A stretch of 64,000 bases of DNA from Verrucomicrobiota bacterium (GTDB lineage Bacteria; Verrucomicrobiota; Verrucomicrobiia; Opitutales; Opitutaceae), in the NCBI GenBank assembly GCA_016235555.1, contig JACRKC010000048.1:1-64000 (forward strand), given 5' to 3'. This document shows, piece by piece, positions 16,415 to 24,917 of this stretch. Positions within the stretch are counted from its first letter, which is position 1. Every line of letters starts with the position of its first letter. Made by a program: the position numbers and the translations under genes. Under the pieces are notes generated by a model, which was given only the letters and a program-made list of their open reading frames with translations, was not told the DNA's origin and did no database searches.

Positions 16415-17851
16415 ATGATGCCTTTCCCTTTTTCGCCCCACACGCGCCGCGCGTTCCTTGGCAAAGTCACGCAGGGCGTGGGCGCGGTCGCGTTCGCCTC
16501 GCTCCTCGGGCGCACGACCGCCCGCGCCGCGTCGGCCGCATCCGCGCGCGGCGTGGTCTGGCCGCTGCCCTTGCCCCAGAAGGCGAAGCGTGTGATCTGG
16601 CTGACGATGGCGGGCGGGCCGTCGCAGTTTGAGACCTTCGATCCGAAACCGAAACTCGCCGCGATGCACGGCGAGCCGATGCCGGAGAGCCTCACGCGCG
16701 GGCAGCAGCTCGCGCAATTGCAGGGCCAGAAGCTCGTGTGCCACGCGCCGCAATTTCCGTTCGCGAAGTTCGGCAAAAACCAGACCGAGATCAGCACGCT
16801 GCTGCCGCACCTCGGCGGGGTCATCGACGACATCTGTCTCATCCGCTCGATGACGACCGATGCGATCAACCACGACCCGGCGCACATGTTCATGAACACC
16901 GGGGCGCAGATCGCCGGCCGCCCGAGCATGGGCGCGTGGGTCAACTACGGGCTCGGCAGCGAATCGGAAAATCTGCCCGGCTTCGTCGTGATGGTGACGA
17001 CCGGTCCCGGGCGTTCGCCGCAACCGATCGCGACGCGGCAGTGGAGCAGCGGTTTTCTCCCGAGTCGTTTCCAGGGCGTGCAACTGCACAGCCGCGGCGA
17101 CGCGGTGCACTATCTTTCGAATCCCGGCCAGACAACCCGGGCCCAGCAGGGCGCCGATGTGCGCGCGATCACGGAGCTCAACCGCGAGCACGACGCCTGG
17201 GTGCACGACCCGGAGATCGCGACGCGCATTGCGCAATACGAGATGGCGTTCCAGATGCAGGCGAGCGTGCCGGAGTTGATGGATCTGCGCGGTGAGGACG
17301 CGCGCACGCTCGCGCTCTATGGCTGCACGCCGGGCGACGGTTCCTTCGCGGCCAACTGCCTGTTGGCGCGGCGGCTGGTGGAACGCGGCGTGCGTTTCAT
17401 CCAGCTCTACCATCGTGACTGGGATCACCACAGCCTGCTGCGCGAGGAGCTGCCGTTGCGCTGCAAGGAGACCGACCAGGCGGCGGCGGCCTTGATCACC
17501 GATCTCAAGCAACGCGGGATGCTCGACGAGACGCTGGTGGTGTGGACGGGCGAGTTCGGCCGCACGCCGATGTCGCAGGACAACAAAGGCACCGCCGGCC
17601 GCGATCACCACAACAAGTCCATGTCGATGTGGCTCGCCGGCGGCGGCGTCAAAGGTGGCATCGTCCACGGCGCCACCGACGAACTCGGCTACGCCGCGGT
17701 CGAGGACGTGTGCACGGTGCACGACCTGCATGCGACGATGTTGCATCAGCTGGGAATCCGGCACGACGCGTTCACGGTGAAATTCCAGGGGCTCGACGCG
17801 AAGCTCACCGGCGTCGAGGGGGCGAACGTGATCGAGAAGATTCTGGCGTGA
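16415..17851 (+). CDS. DUF1501 family protein (pair 2)
   Basis: A 478-residue Tat-exported DUF1501 protein. Twin arginines at 11-12 (HTRRAFLGK) precede a hydrophobic stretch ending near residue 40. Motifs: MAGGPSQFETFDPKP, INHDPAHMFMNTG, GEFGRTPMSQ and GRDHHNKSMSMW. Two adjacent ATGs (16415, 16418) are equally possible starts; the open frame to 15995 upstream overlaps the PSD1 gene and is not used. Partner of the upstream PSD1 protein by gene order. Activity unknown. Confidence 0.92.
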   Translation: MMPFPFSPHTRRAFLGKVTQGVGAVAFASLLGRTTARAASAASARGVVWPLPLPQKAKRVIWLTMAGGPSQFETFDPKPKLAAMHGEPMPESLTRGQQLAQLQGQKLVCHAPQFPFAKFGKNQTEISTLLPHLGGVIDDICLIRSMTTDAINHDPAHMFMNTGAQIAGRPSMGAWVNYGLGSESENLPGFVVMVTTGPGRSPQPIATRQWSSGFLPSRFQGVQLHSRGDAVHYLSNPGQTTRAQQGADVRAITELNREHDAWVHDPEIATRIAQYEMAFQMQASVPELMDLRGEDARTLALYGCTPGDGSFAANCLLARRLVERGVRFIQLYHRDWDHHSLLREELPLRCKETDQAAAALITDLKQRGMLDETLVVWTGEFGRTPMSQDNKGTAGRDHHNKSMSMWLAGGGVKGGIVHGATDELGYAAVEDVCTVHDLHATMLHQLGIRHDAFTVKFQGLDAKLTGVEGANVIEKILA

Positions 17852-17890
17852 GGCGGGCGATGACACGGGAGAGATTGATCGCGACCGCTT

Positions 17891-17984
17891 GTCATTCTGA
17901 GCGCAGCGAAGAATCCAGCAGGAGATACGATGCTCAGGAGCGGAACGGACATCGCAGTGGATTCTTCGCTGCGCTCAGAATGAC
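17891..17984. repeat. Inverted-repeat element (GTCATTCTGAGCGCAGCGAA family)
   Basis: Arms of 27 bp (start GTCATTCTGAGCGCAGCG, end CGCTGCGCTCAGAATGAC) are perfect inverse copies. Flanks CGACCGCTT (17882-17890) and CAACGGCTT (17985-17993) agree at 7 of 9 positions, which could be an old target duplication. The remaining gap to 18088 has no gene. Confidence 0.8.
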
Positions 17985-18088
17985 CAACGGCTTCGGCGGC
18001 GGGCGGGCGTTTTCCCGGTGAAGATTCTTCGCCAAAAAAATTGTCTTGGGCGGCACGGTCGTTTTCGTTGCGGCCACTTAGCGTCCCC

Positions 18089-21000
18089 ATGATTCGCCGA
18101 CCCCTTCTCGTCAGTGCGTCCCTGCTGTCTGCGTTCGCGCTTTTCGCGCAACTGGGCACTCCCGGGCGGGCCGCAGCGCCGGCCGCAGCCAAGCCGGCCA
18201 AGCTCGCCTACAACGACCAGGTGCTGCCCATCCTGTCCGAAAACTGTTTCGCGTGCCACGGGCCGGACTCCGGCTCACGCAAGGCGGAGTTGCGGCTCGA
18301 CCGGGCCGAGTTCGCCACGGCGAAGCGCAAGGAAGGCCCGCCCGCAATCGTGCCGGGCAAGCCCGACGAGAGCGGTCTCGCGCAGCGCATCGAGTCGAAG
18401 GACGAAAAGAAAATGATGCCGCCGCCCGAGGCGCACAAGACGCTGAAGCCCGCGGAAATCGCGCTGCTGCAACGTTGGATCGCCGAAGGCGCGGAATACC
18501 AGGAGCACTGGGCCTTCATCGCGCCGAAGCGTCCGACGGTGCCGGCGGCGCGGGGTGCGGCGGGTCCGATCGACGCCTTCGTTCAGGCCAAGCTCGCGGA
18601 AAACGGCCTCGCGCTCTCCCCGGAGGCCGACCGTCGCAGCCTCATTCGTCGCGCGACGCTTGACCTCACGGGCCTGCCCCCGACGCCGGAGGAGGTCGAC
18701 GCATTTGTCGCCGATCGCTCCGCCAACGCCTACGAGCGGGTGGTGGACCGCCTGCTGGCGAGTCCGCGATTCGGCGAACACCGGGCGCGCTACTGGCTCG
18801 ATTACGTGCGCTACGCGGACACGCATGGCATCCATTTCGATAACTACCGCGCGATCTGGCCGTATCGCGACTACGTGATCCGGGCGTTCAACGCCAACAA
18901 GCGCTACGACACCTTCGTGCGCGAGCAGCTCGCCGGTGATCTGCTGCCGGCGCGCACGATGGACGAACTGGCGGCGACCGGTTTCATGCGCTGCAACCTG
19001 ACCACCAACGAAGGCGGCACGATCCCGGAGGAAACGCGGATCAACGAGCTGCGCGACCGGGTCGAGGCGTTTGGCGCGACGTTCCTCGGGCTCACGACGG
19101 GCTGCGCTGCCTGCCACGATCACAAGTTCGACCCGTTCACGATGCGCGACTTTTACGGGCTCGCCGCGTTTCTCGGCAACACCGCGGAAAAACCGTGGGA
19201 CTTGAACATCGCCACACCCGACCCGGTCCTGCGGCTGCCGAAAGAGGAAACCCGCGCCGCGGCCGAGGCGGTGCTCGCACGCCGCGCGGAGTTGCAGGAA
19301 AAACTCGAGGCCCGCCGCGCCCGTGGCCGCGAGCTCGTGGCCGGGTGGATCGCCACCGGAGCGCGGCCGAGGGCAGTGCCGGCCACCGCGCTCGAACTCC
19401 GCCTGCGTCTCGATGAGAACAAGGGCGACCTGGTGAAAAACTCCGCGCCCGGCGCCAAGGTGACCGAATTCAAGGCCGACACCAACCCGCTGGTCTGGGG
19501 CGAGAACACCTGGCTCTGGCCCTCGATGCGCATGGATATTTTCACACGCCTCGCGCTTGGCGATCACGGCGACGTCGACGCTGGCGATAAGTTCTCCGCG
19601 GGCGGCTGGCTCTATCTGCGGGCGAAGCCCGGCGGCGGTGCGCGCACGGGCACTGGCAGCGGTTCGCTGCTCTCGCGCATGGGCGAGGCGAAGCGCCGGG
19701 GCGGCGCGGGTTGGGAAATTTACCAGGAAGGCGGGCAGTTTACCGTCAATCTCGTGCCGGTCATTGACGCTGCCGCCGAAGCCGAGATTGAAGCTGCCGC
19801 CAAGGTCGCACCGCCGCCTGCTGCTGCCGCCAGGAAAAAGAAAGGGAGCACGACGACCCCGGTCGTGGACAATCCCCGCTACGCGCCTCCGGCCCCGGCG
19901 GCCAGACGCGGCATCGCGGTGACGACCAAGGGCACGTTTCCCCGCGACGAGTGGCTGCACGTCTTCTTCACCTACGACGGCTCGCGCAAGGCCGCGGGCG
20001 TGAAACTCTACGTCAACGGCCGACCGGTCGAGACCGACGCCAAGCTCGACACGCTCGCGGCCAAGGACTCGCTGCGCACGGATGCCACCATGCACCTCGG
20101 CCGGCGCGACGACTTCCAGCCGATGCGCGAGACGCGATTCCAGGACGTGCGATTCTACAAGCGCGCGCTGCCGGCCGACGAGGTGGCGCGCCTGCCCTTC
20201 GAGGATCTCGCCGCGGAAATCGTCGCGCGCCAGCCGGACGCGACGAAATGGTCGACGGACGAGAATTTCGTCGTGACCGAACGTTTCTTCCTCGGCGAAA
20301 CCGATGTCGAAACGCGAAAGCTGGCCACGGCGATCGCGTCACACGACGAAGCGTTTGGCGTGCTGACGAAAGACGGCGAGCCCACGCTCATCGCCCAGGA
20401 GCGAAATGCGCCGGCCTATTCCGACATCCTCAAGCGCGGCGACTACTACGCCCGCGTCGAACGCGTGGGGCCGACCACGCCGCACGCGATGCCGCCACTG
20501 CCCCAAGGCGCGCCCACGAACCGTCGCGGCTTGGCCGAGTGGCTGCTCGCAGCGGAGCAGCCGCTGTTCGCGCGCGTGACCGTCAACCGCATGTGGCAGG
20601 AAGTATTCGGACGAGGCATCGTCGAATCCGCCGGAGATTTCGGCATCACCGGCGCGAAGCCCACGCATCCCGAGCTGCTCGACTGGCTGGCGCTCGAGTT
20701 TCGGGCGAGCGGCTGGGACGTGAAGAAGTTCTATCGCCAACTCGTCACCTCCGCCGCCTACCGGCAGACCGCCGCCGTGACCGCGGACCGCCTCGCCAAG
20801 GATCCGACGAACCGGTGGTTCTCGCGCGGACCGCGTTTCCGGATGGATGCGGAAATGCTGCGCGACAGCGCGCTGGCCGCATCGGGGCTGCTGGTCGAAA
20901 AACTCGGTGGACCGTCCGTGAAGCCCTATCAGCCCGCAGGCATCTGGGAGGAGGTGGCGATGCCGGAGTCGAACACCAAGATCTACACCCCCGACAAGGG

Positions 21001-21463
21001 CGAAGGCCTTTACCGCCGCAGCCTCTACACCTTCTGGAAACGAGCCTCGCCGCCGGCCGCGATGGAGACCTTTGATGCGACATCGCGTGAGACCGTCTGC
21101 ACCCGTCGCGCCCGCTCCAACACCCCGCTGCAGGCGTTTGTCACGATGAACGACCCGCAATGGGTCGAGGCCGCCCGCAAGCTCGCGGAGCGCGCGATGA
21201 AGGCGGAACCGACGGCGCGGGCACGGTTCGATTTCCTCGCCCGAGCGACCTTGAGCCGACCGCTGTCGGCGGCCGAAGTTGGGCCGCTGACGAAATCCGC
21301 CGAGAAAATCCGCGCCCATTTCGCAGCCGATGCCGGCGCGGCGGGAGAAATTCTGAAAGTGGGAGAGTCGCCCGTTGATGCGGCGTTCCCGCCCGCGGAA
21401 CTCGCCGAGTGGACGATCGTCGCGAGCCAGTTCCTCAACCTCGATGAGTTTTTGACGAAATGA
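18089..21463 (+). CDS. PSD1-type protein with LamG-like domain (pair 3)
   Basis: An 1124-residue exported PSD1 protein, the largest of the three. The ATG at 18089 starts a signal peptide cleaved near residue 29. Domains: PSCyt1 with CFACH (53-57), DUF1549 (about 155-360, AACHDHKFDPF), a LamG-like sandwich (about 450-690) interrupted by a low-complexity Ala/Lys/Pro loop near 570-610, then DUF1553 (about 800-1120). It is closest in architecture to the 7957-11175 protein but lacks that protein's repeat-derived linker. It pairs with the DUF1501 gene 88 bp downstream. Confidence 0.9.
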   Translation: MIRRPLLVSASLLSAFALFAQLGTPGRAAAPAAAKPAKLAYNDQVLPILSENCFACHGPDSGSRKAELRLDRAEFATAKRKEGPPAIVPGKPDESGLAQRIESKDEKKMMPPPEAHKTLKPAEIALLQRWIAEGAEYQEHWAFIAPKRPTVPAARGAAGPIDAFVQAKLAENGLALSPEADRRSLIRRATLDLTGLPPTPEEVDAFVADRSANAYERVVDRLLASPRFGEHRARYWLDYVRYADTHGIHFDNYRAIWPYRDYVIRAFNANKRYDTFVREQLAGDLLPARTMDELAATGFMRCNLTTNEGGTIPEETRINELRDRVEAFGATFLGLTTGCAACHDHKFDPFTMRDFYGLAAFLGNTAEKPWDLNIATPDPVLRLPKEETRAAAEAVLARRAELQEKLEARRARGRELVAGWIATGARPRAVPATALELRLRLDENKGDLVKNSAPGAKVTEFKADTNPLVWGENTWLWPSMRMDIFTRLALGDHGDVDAGDKFSAGGWLYLRAKPGGGARTGTGSGSLLSRMGEAKRRGGAGWEIYQEGGQFTVNLVPVIDAAAEAEIEAAAKVAPPPAAAARKKKGSTTTPVVDNPRYAPPAPAARRGIAVTTKGTFPRDEWLHVFFTYDGSRKAAGVKLYVNGRPVETDAKLDTLAAKDSLRTDATMHLGRRDDFQPMRETRFQDVRFYKRALPADEVARLPFEDLAAEIVARQPDATKWSTDENFVVTERFFLGETDVETRKLATAIASHDEAFGVLTKDGEPTLIAQERNAPAYSDILKRGDYYARVERVGPTTPHAMPPLPQGAPTNRRGLAEWLLAAEQPLFARVTVNRMWQEVFGRGIVESAGDFGITGAKPTHPELLDWLALEFRASGWDVKKFYRQLVTSAAYRQTAAVTADRLAKDPTNRWFSRGPRFRMDAEMLRDSALAASGLLVEKLGGPSVKPYQPAGIWEEVAMPESNTKIYTPDKGEGLYRRSLYTFWKRASPPAAMETFDATSRETVCTRRARSNTPLQAFVTMNDPQWVEAARKLAERAMKAEPTARARFDFLARATLSRPLSAAEVGPLTKSAEKIRAHFAADAGAAGEILKVGESPVDAAFPPAELAEWTIVASQFLNLDEFLTK

Positions 21464-21474
21464 CCGCTTTTGTT

Positions 21475-21542
21475 GTAGCGGCGGTCTGTGACCGCCGACG
21501 AATCGCTCTTCACCCACTCCGGCGGTCATAGACCGCCGCTAC
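21475..21542. repeat. GTAG-type hairpin pair (GTAGCGGCGGTC family)
   Basis: Starts GTAGCGGCGGTCTGTGACCG and ends GGTCATAGACCGCCGCTAC. Each arm is itself a hairpin (CGGCGGTC/GACCGCCG). Related copies are at 1-24, 47253 and 63470. It ends 9 bp before the next start codon, leaving no room for an ordinary ribosome-binding site outside the repeat. Confidence 0.85.
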
Positions 21543-21551
21543 AGAACCGCC

Positions 21552-23087
21552 ATGCACTCACCTGATTTTCACCACTGCTCCGACCACTGCGGCGAACATC
21601 CCTCCGTGCTCGACCTCCCGCAGGTGCCGGCGGCGCTCAAGCGCGAGTGGCTTGAGCTCGAGACCCGCCGGCACTTCCTCGGTCGTGGCTCCAAAGCACT
21701 CGGCTGGGCGGGCCTTGCCACGATCCTCGGTCGGAGCGCGCCGCACCTGCTCGCCAGCACCGCGGCGCTGCCGGACCAGCGGCCGCATTTTGCGCCCAAG
21801 GCCAAGCGCTGCATCTACCTCTTCATGGCGGGGGCGCCGTCGCAGTTCGAAACGTGGGACTACAAGCCGAAGCTCGCCGCGATGTTCGACAAGGACCTGC
21901 CCGAGTCAGTGCGCGGCGGCCAGGTGCTCACGGGCATGACCGCCAGCCAGGCCCGGCTGCCGGTGGCGCCGAGTTTCTACAAATTCGCGCAGATGGGCAA
22001 AGCTGGTCACTGGGTGTCCGAGTTGTTCCCCCACACCGGCAAGGTTGCCGACGACCTGTGCGTCATCAAATCGCTCCACACCGAGGCGATCAACCACGAG
22101 CCCGCGATCCTTTCGATGACGACCGGCAACATGTTTCCCGGCAAACCGTCGCTCGGCGCGTGGTTGGCCTACGGCCTCGGTGCGATCAACGAGGAGTTGC
22201 CGACCTTCGTGGTCATGACCTCGAAGATGCCGGTGAGGACCAACGTGCAGGCGCTCTCAAACCGGCTGTGGTCGTCCGGTTTCCTGCCGCCCGAGTATGC
22301 CGCGGTCTCGTTGCGCGCCGGCAACGAGCCCGTGCTCTACCTCCAGGATCCGAAGGGCGTGAATCGCGATGTCCGCCGCGCGATGATTGACGGCGTCAAC
22401 GACCTCAACCGTCAGCTCTTCGAGCGGGTGGGCGATCCCGAGATCAACACGCGCATCGCGCAATACGAGATGGCGTTTCGCATGCAGACCTCCGTGCCCG
22501 ACCTCACGGATTTCTCGGATGAACCGGCCTCGACCTGGGAACTCTACGGCGAAAAAGCGAAGGAGCCCGGCACCTACGCCTACAACTGCCTCATGGCCCG
22601 GCGTCTCGCCGAACGCGGCGTGCGTTTCACGCAGGTTTTCCTGCGCACGTGGGACCAGCACACCGTGCTGCCCGAGCGCATCAAGGTGATGGCGGGGGAA
22701 TCCGACCAGCCGACCGCCGGACTTCTCACCGACCTGAAACGCCGCGGCATGCTCGACGACACGCTCGTGATCTGGGGCGGCGAGTTCGGCCGCACCGTCT
22801 ACTCGCAGGGCACGCTGCGTCCCGACAACTACGGTCGCGACCACCATCCGCGCTGCTTCAGCATGTGGATGGCCGGCGCCGGCACCAAGCCGGGCATCAG
22901 CTACGGCGAGACCGACGATTTCTCCTACAACATCGTGAAGGACCCGGTGCATATCCGGGACTTCCACGCAACGGTGCTGCACCAGTTCGGCATCGACCAC
23001 AACCGGCTCAGCGTGAAATTCCAGGGACTCGACGCGAAACTCACCGGTGTGCTGCCATCGCGCGTGATCCCGGAGTTGCTCGCATGA
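21552..23087 (+). CDS. DUF1501 family protein (pair 3)
   Basis: A 511-residue DUF1501 protein with an N-terminal extension of about 35 residues rich in His and Cys (HHCSDHCGEH) before the twin-arginine motif (ETRRHFLGRGSK, arginines 39-40). The Tat motif therefore sits unusually far in, but is followed by the usual hydrophobic stretch. Motifs: MAGAPSQFETWDYKP, MAFRMQ, GGEFGRTVYSQGT and GRDHHPRCFS. It is more like the pair 1 protein than the pair 2 protein. The short His/Cys segment could bind a metal, but this is speculation. Confidence 0.9.
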   Translation: MHSPDFHHCSDHCGEHPSVLDLPQVPAALKREWLELETRRHFLGRGSKALGWAGLATILGRSAPHLLASTAALPDQRPHFAPKAKRCIYLFMAGAPSQFETWDYKPKLAAMFDKDLPESVRGGQVLTGMTASQARLPVAPSFYKFAQMGKAGHWVSELFPHTGKVADDLCVIKSLHTEAINHEPAILSMTTGNMFPGKPSLGAWLAYGLGAINEELPTFVVMTSKMPVRTNVQALSNRLWSSGFLPPEYAAVSLRAGNEPVLYLQDPKGVNRDVRRAMIDGVNDLNRQLFERVGDPEINTRIAQYEMAFRMQTSVPDLTDFSDEPASTWELYGEKAKEPGTYAYNCLMARRLAERGVRFTQVFLRTWDQHTVLPERIKVMAGESDQPTAGLLTDLKRRGMLDDTLVIWGGEFGRTVYSQGTLRPDNYGRDHHPRCFSMWMAGAGTKPGISYGETDDFSYNIVKDPVHIRDFHATVLHQFGIDHNRLSVKFQGLDAKLTGVLPSRVIPELLA

Positions 23088-23115
23088 AGTCATCGAAAAA
23101 CGAAATCCCGGCGAA

Positions 23116-23196
23116 GTGGGCGGGCGCATCCCTGCGCCCGCATTTTTCCCCGCGGTTTCATTCGTCCCTTGCGGGCACGGGGACGTGCCCGCCCAC
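23116..23196. repeat. Inverted-repeat element before the cytochrome gene
   Basis: Arms GTGGGCGGGCGCATCCCTGC and GGGCACGGGGACGTGCCCGCCCAC share the outer GTGGGCGGGC; each also contains its own short hairpin. It ends 4 bp before the ATG at 23201. Confidence 0.75.
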
Positions 23197-23200
23197 CAGC

Positions 23201-24037
23201 ATGCGTCGGATCGCGATTTTTCTCTTCCTGGCTGCGCTGCCCCTCCGCGCCGCGCCCGCGACCTTCGCCACGCGCGTCGCCCCGGCCCTCGAAAAACACT
23301 GCGCCGTCTGCCACGGCGCCGAGAAACAGAAGGCCAAGCTGCGACTCGACTCCTATGCCGCCATCGTGGCCGGCGCCGACAGTGGCCCGGTGCTCAAGGC
23401 CGGCGATCCGAAGGAAAGCGAACTGCACCGCCGGATCACGCTGCCGCCGCACGACGACGACTTCATGCCCTCCGACGGCAAGCCACCGTTGTCCGCGCTC
23501 GACGTGAAAGTGATTGAGCGCTGGATCGCGGCCGGAGCCCCCGAGTCGGCGGAGTTCGACGCGCCCGCGGCACCGGTGGTGCGCGTCGCCGAGCCGGCGG
23601 CACCGGATTATCTCCCACGCCTGGATCAGGCGCGGAAGCTGGCGACCACGCTCGGCGTGCGGCTGGTGCCACGCTCGCGGGTGACCACAGATGGACTGGT
23701 GCTGCGCACGGCGAGTGCACCGAGGCAGTGCGACGATGCACTCCTGGCGAAACTCGCGCCAGTGGCGGACTTGATTGTCGAGGCCGAGTTGTCCCGCACC
23801 CGAGTGACCGACGCCGGCCTGCGGGCCGTGGCCACCTGGTCCAACCTTCAGCGACTCGACCTCGCGCGCACCGGTGTGACCTCCGCCGGAGTCGCGGCGC
23901 TCGCGCCGCTGGCGAAACTCGAGTCGATCAACCTGACTGGCACCAAGGTGGATGAGCGCGGGGTGTCGGCGCTGAAGGCCAATCCGCGGCTGACGCGCAT
24001 CTGGACTTTTGGCACACCGGTGGCGTCAAGCCCGTGA
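23201..24037 (+). CDS. Exported cytochrome c / leucine-rich-repeat protein
   Basis: A 278-residue protein with a signal peptide (1-18), a PSCyt1-like haem domain with CAVCH at 34-38 and the family-typical HDDDFMPSDGKPPLS segment, and a C-terminal set of short leucine-rich repeats (about 180-270, units such as LRAVATWSNLQRLDLARTGV). Cytochrome plus LRR fusions are typical of Planctomycetes/Verrucomicrobia. It ends the run of PSD1/DUF1501 genes and could be an electron carrier or scaffold for them. Its TGA overlaps the GTG of the phosphatase gene (GTGA), so the two may be translationally coupled. Confidence 0.85.
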   Translation: MRRIAIFLFLAALPLRAAPATFATRVAPALEKHCAVCHGAEKQKAKLRLDSYAAIVAGADSGPVLKAGDPKESELHRRITLPPHDDDFMPSDGKPPLSALDVKVIERWIAAGAPESAEFDAPAAPVVRVAEPAAPDYLPRLDQARKLATTLGVRLVPRSRVTTDGLVLRTASAPRQCDDALLAKLAPVADLIVEAELSRTRVTDAGLRAVATWSNLQRLDLARTGVTSAGVAALAPLAKLESINLTGTKVDERGVSALKANPRLTRIWTFGTPVASSP

Positions 24038-24858
24038 AGACGCCCAGGAGTCTCCGCACCACTGCTGTCCTAGTGCAGCGACACCGAGATTTCATGGGGT
24101 GTAGCCACGAGCGTGAACGAGTGGTTTCCGGGCGAGCCACTCGCTCACGCTCGCAGCCACCCGGCGTTGCGCTGTCACGTTTCTTCCGGGGCGCAGCACT
24201 AGGCCTGGTGCTGACTGGCCTGGCCGGCGGCTGGACGCTTGGGATGGGGCCGGGCGTGGCGACTGCGGCCGAGCCGCGCAACATCGATCAACTGAAGAAC
24301 GAGATTCGCGCCTATGTGAAGTCGGGCGACTATGGCCGGGAGATGGCCGCGATCGCGGGCCGGGCCGAGGCCTGGCTCGCCGAGCGCGGCGGAAAGCAGG
24401 CGTCGGGCGAGCGGCTCGCGGTGGTGTTCGACCTGGATGAGACGCTGTTGTCGAACTGGGCGTTCATCGAGGAGCACGACATCGGCGGCAGTGATGCCCT
24501 TTGGCAAAAGTGGATGGCGCAAGGGGAGGCGGCCGTAGTCGAGCCGGTGCGCGAGGTTTACCGGACCGCGCGGCGACTCGGGATCGAAGTGTATTTCATC
24601 ACCGGGCGGCGCGAACGGCTGCGGGAGGGCACGGAGAAGAATCTGCGCGTGATCGGTTGTGGCGAATACGGAGCCCTGATCATGAAACCCAACGACTGGA
24701 AGGGCACGGCCGCCGCGTATAAAACCGGCGAGCGGGCGCGCATCGAACGAACGGGCCGACGGATTGTCGCCAATCTCGGAGATCAGGACAGCGATTTGGC
24801 CGGGGGCCACGCGGAGCGCACGTTCAAGTTCCCTGATCCGTTCTATTTCACGCCATGA
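24034..24858 (+). CDS. Class B (HAD-fold) acid phosphatase, exported
   Basis: A phosphatase of the class B/e(P4)-type HAD family. The catalytic aspartates lie in FDLDETLLSNW (Asp133 and Asp135 counted from 24034), with later motifs FITGR and a C-terminal NLGDQDSDLAGG. It probably removes phosphate from small phosphomonoesters in the periplasm. The hydrophobic signal segment is at 52-68. Three starts are possible: GTG 24034 (overlapping the upstream stop), ATG 24094 and GTG 24121. Residues about 23-43 from the first start are encoded by a palindromic repeat, so the N-terminus has been remodelled and the true start is uncertain. No lipobox cysteine is visible. Confidence 0.85.
   Translation: MKTPRSLRTTAVLVQRHRDFMGCSHERERVVSGRATRSRSQPPGVALSRFFRGAALGLVLTGLAGGWTLGMGPGVATAAEPRNIDQLKNEIRAYVKSGDYGREMAAIAGRAEAWLAERGGKQASGERLAVVFDLDETLLSNWAFIEEHDIGGSDALWQKWMAQGEAAVVEPVREVYRTARRLGIEVYFITGRRERLREGTEKNLRVIGCGEYGALIMKPNDWKGTAAAYKTGERARIERTGRRIVANLGDQDSDLAGGHAERTFKFPDPFYFTP
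24101..24160. repeat. Palindromic element in the N-terminal codons of the phosphatase gene
   Basis: Left arm GTAGCCACGAGCGTGAACGA and right arm ACTCGCTCACGCTCGCAGCCAC are inverted with one or two mismatches over 24 bp. It has the GTAG foot on the left only. It is translated as an Arg/Ser-rich segment just before the signal peptide's hydrophobic core. Confidence 0.75.
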
Positions 24859-24885
24859 AAAAGCCGCACGAGTGTTCGTGCGGCT
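24858..24885 (-). terminator. Rho-independent terminator
   Basis: A perfect 10-bp stem (AGCCGCACGA / TCGTGCGGCT, loop GTGT). On the minus strand it is followed by five T residues (the A run at 24858-24862), so it terminates the minus-strand gene at 24918-25730. It also lies immediately after the phosphatase stop and may act in both directions. Confidence 0.8.
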
Positions 24886-24917
24886 GGTAAAATCCTCTGT
24901 GGATCGACCCGGGGCGC

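Noticed and set aside
18275-20095. Minus-strand open frame opposite the third PSD1 gene
   Set aside because: The + strand reading has clear CxxCH, DUF1549 and LamG-like motifs; the minus reading has none.
4315-23087. Prophage or integrated plasmid, suggested by many exported genes and repeats
   Set aside because: No integrase, terminase, capsid or replication genes; genes have ordinary metabolic architecture.
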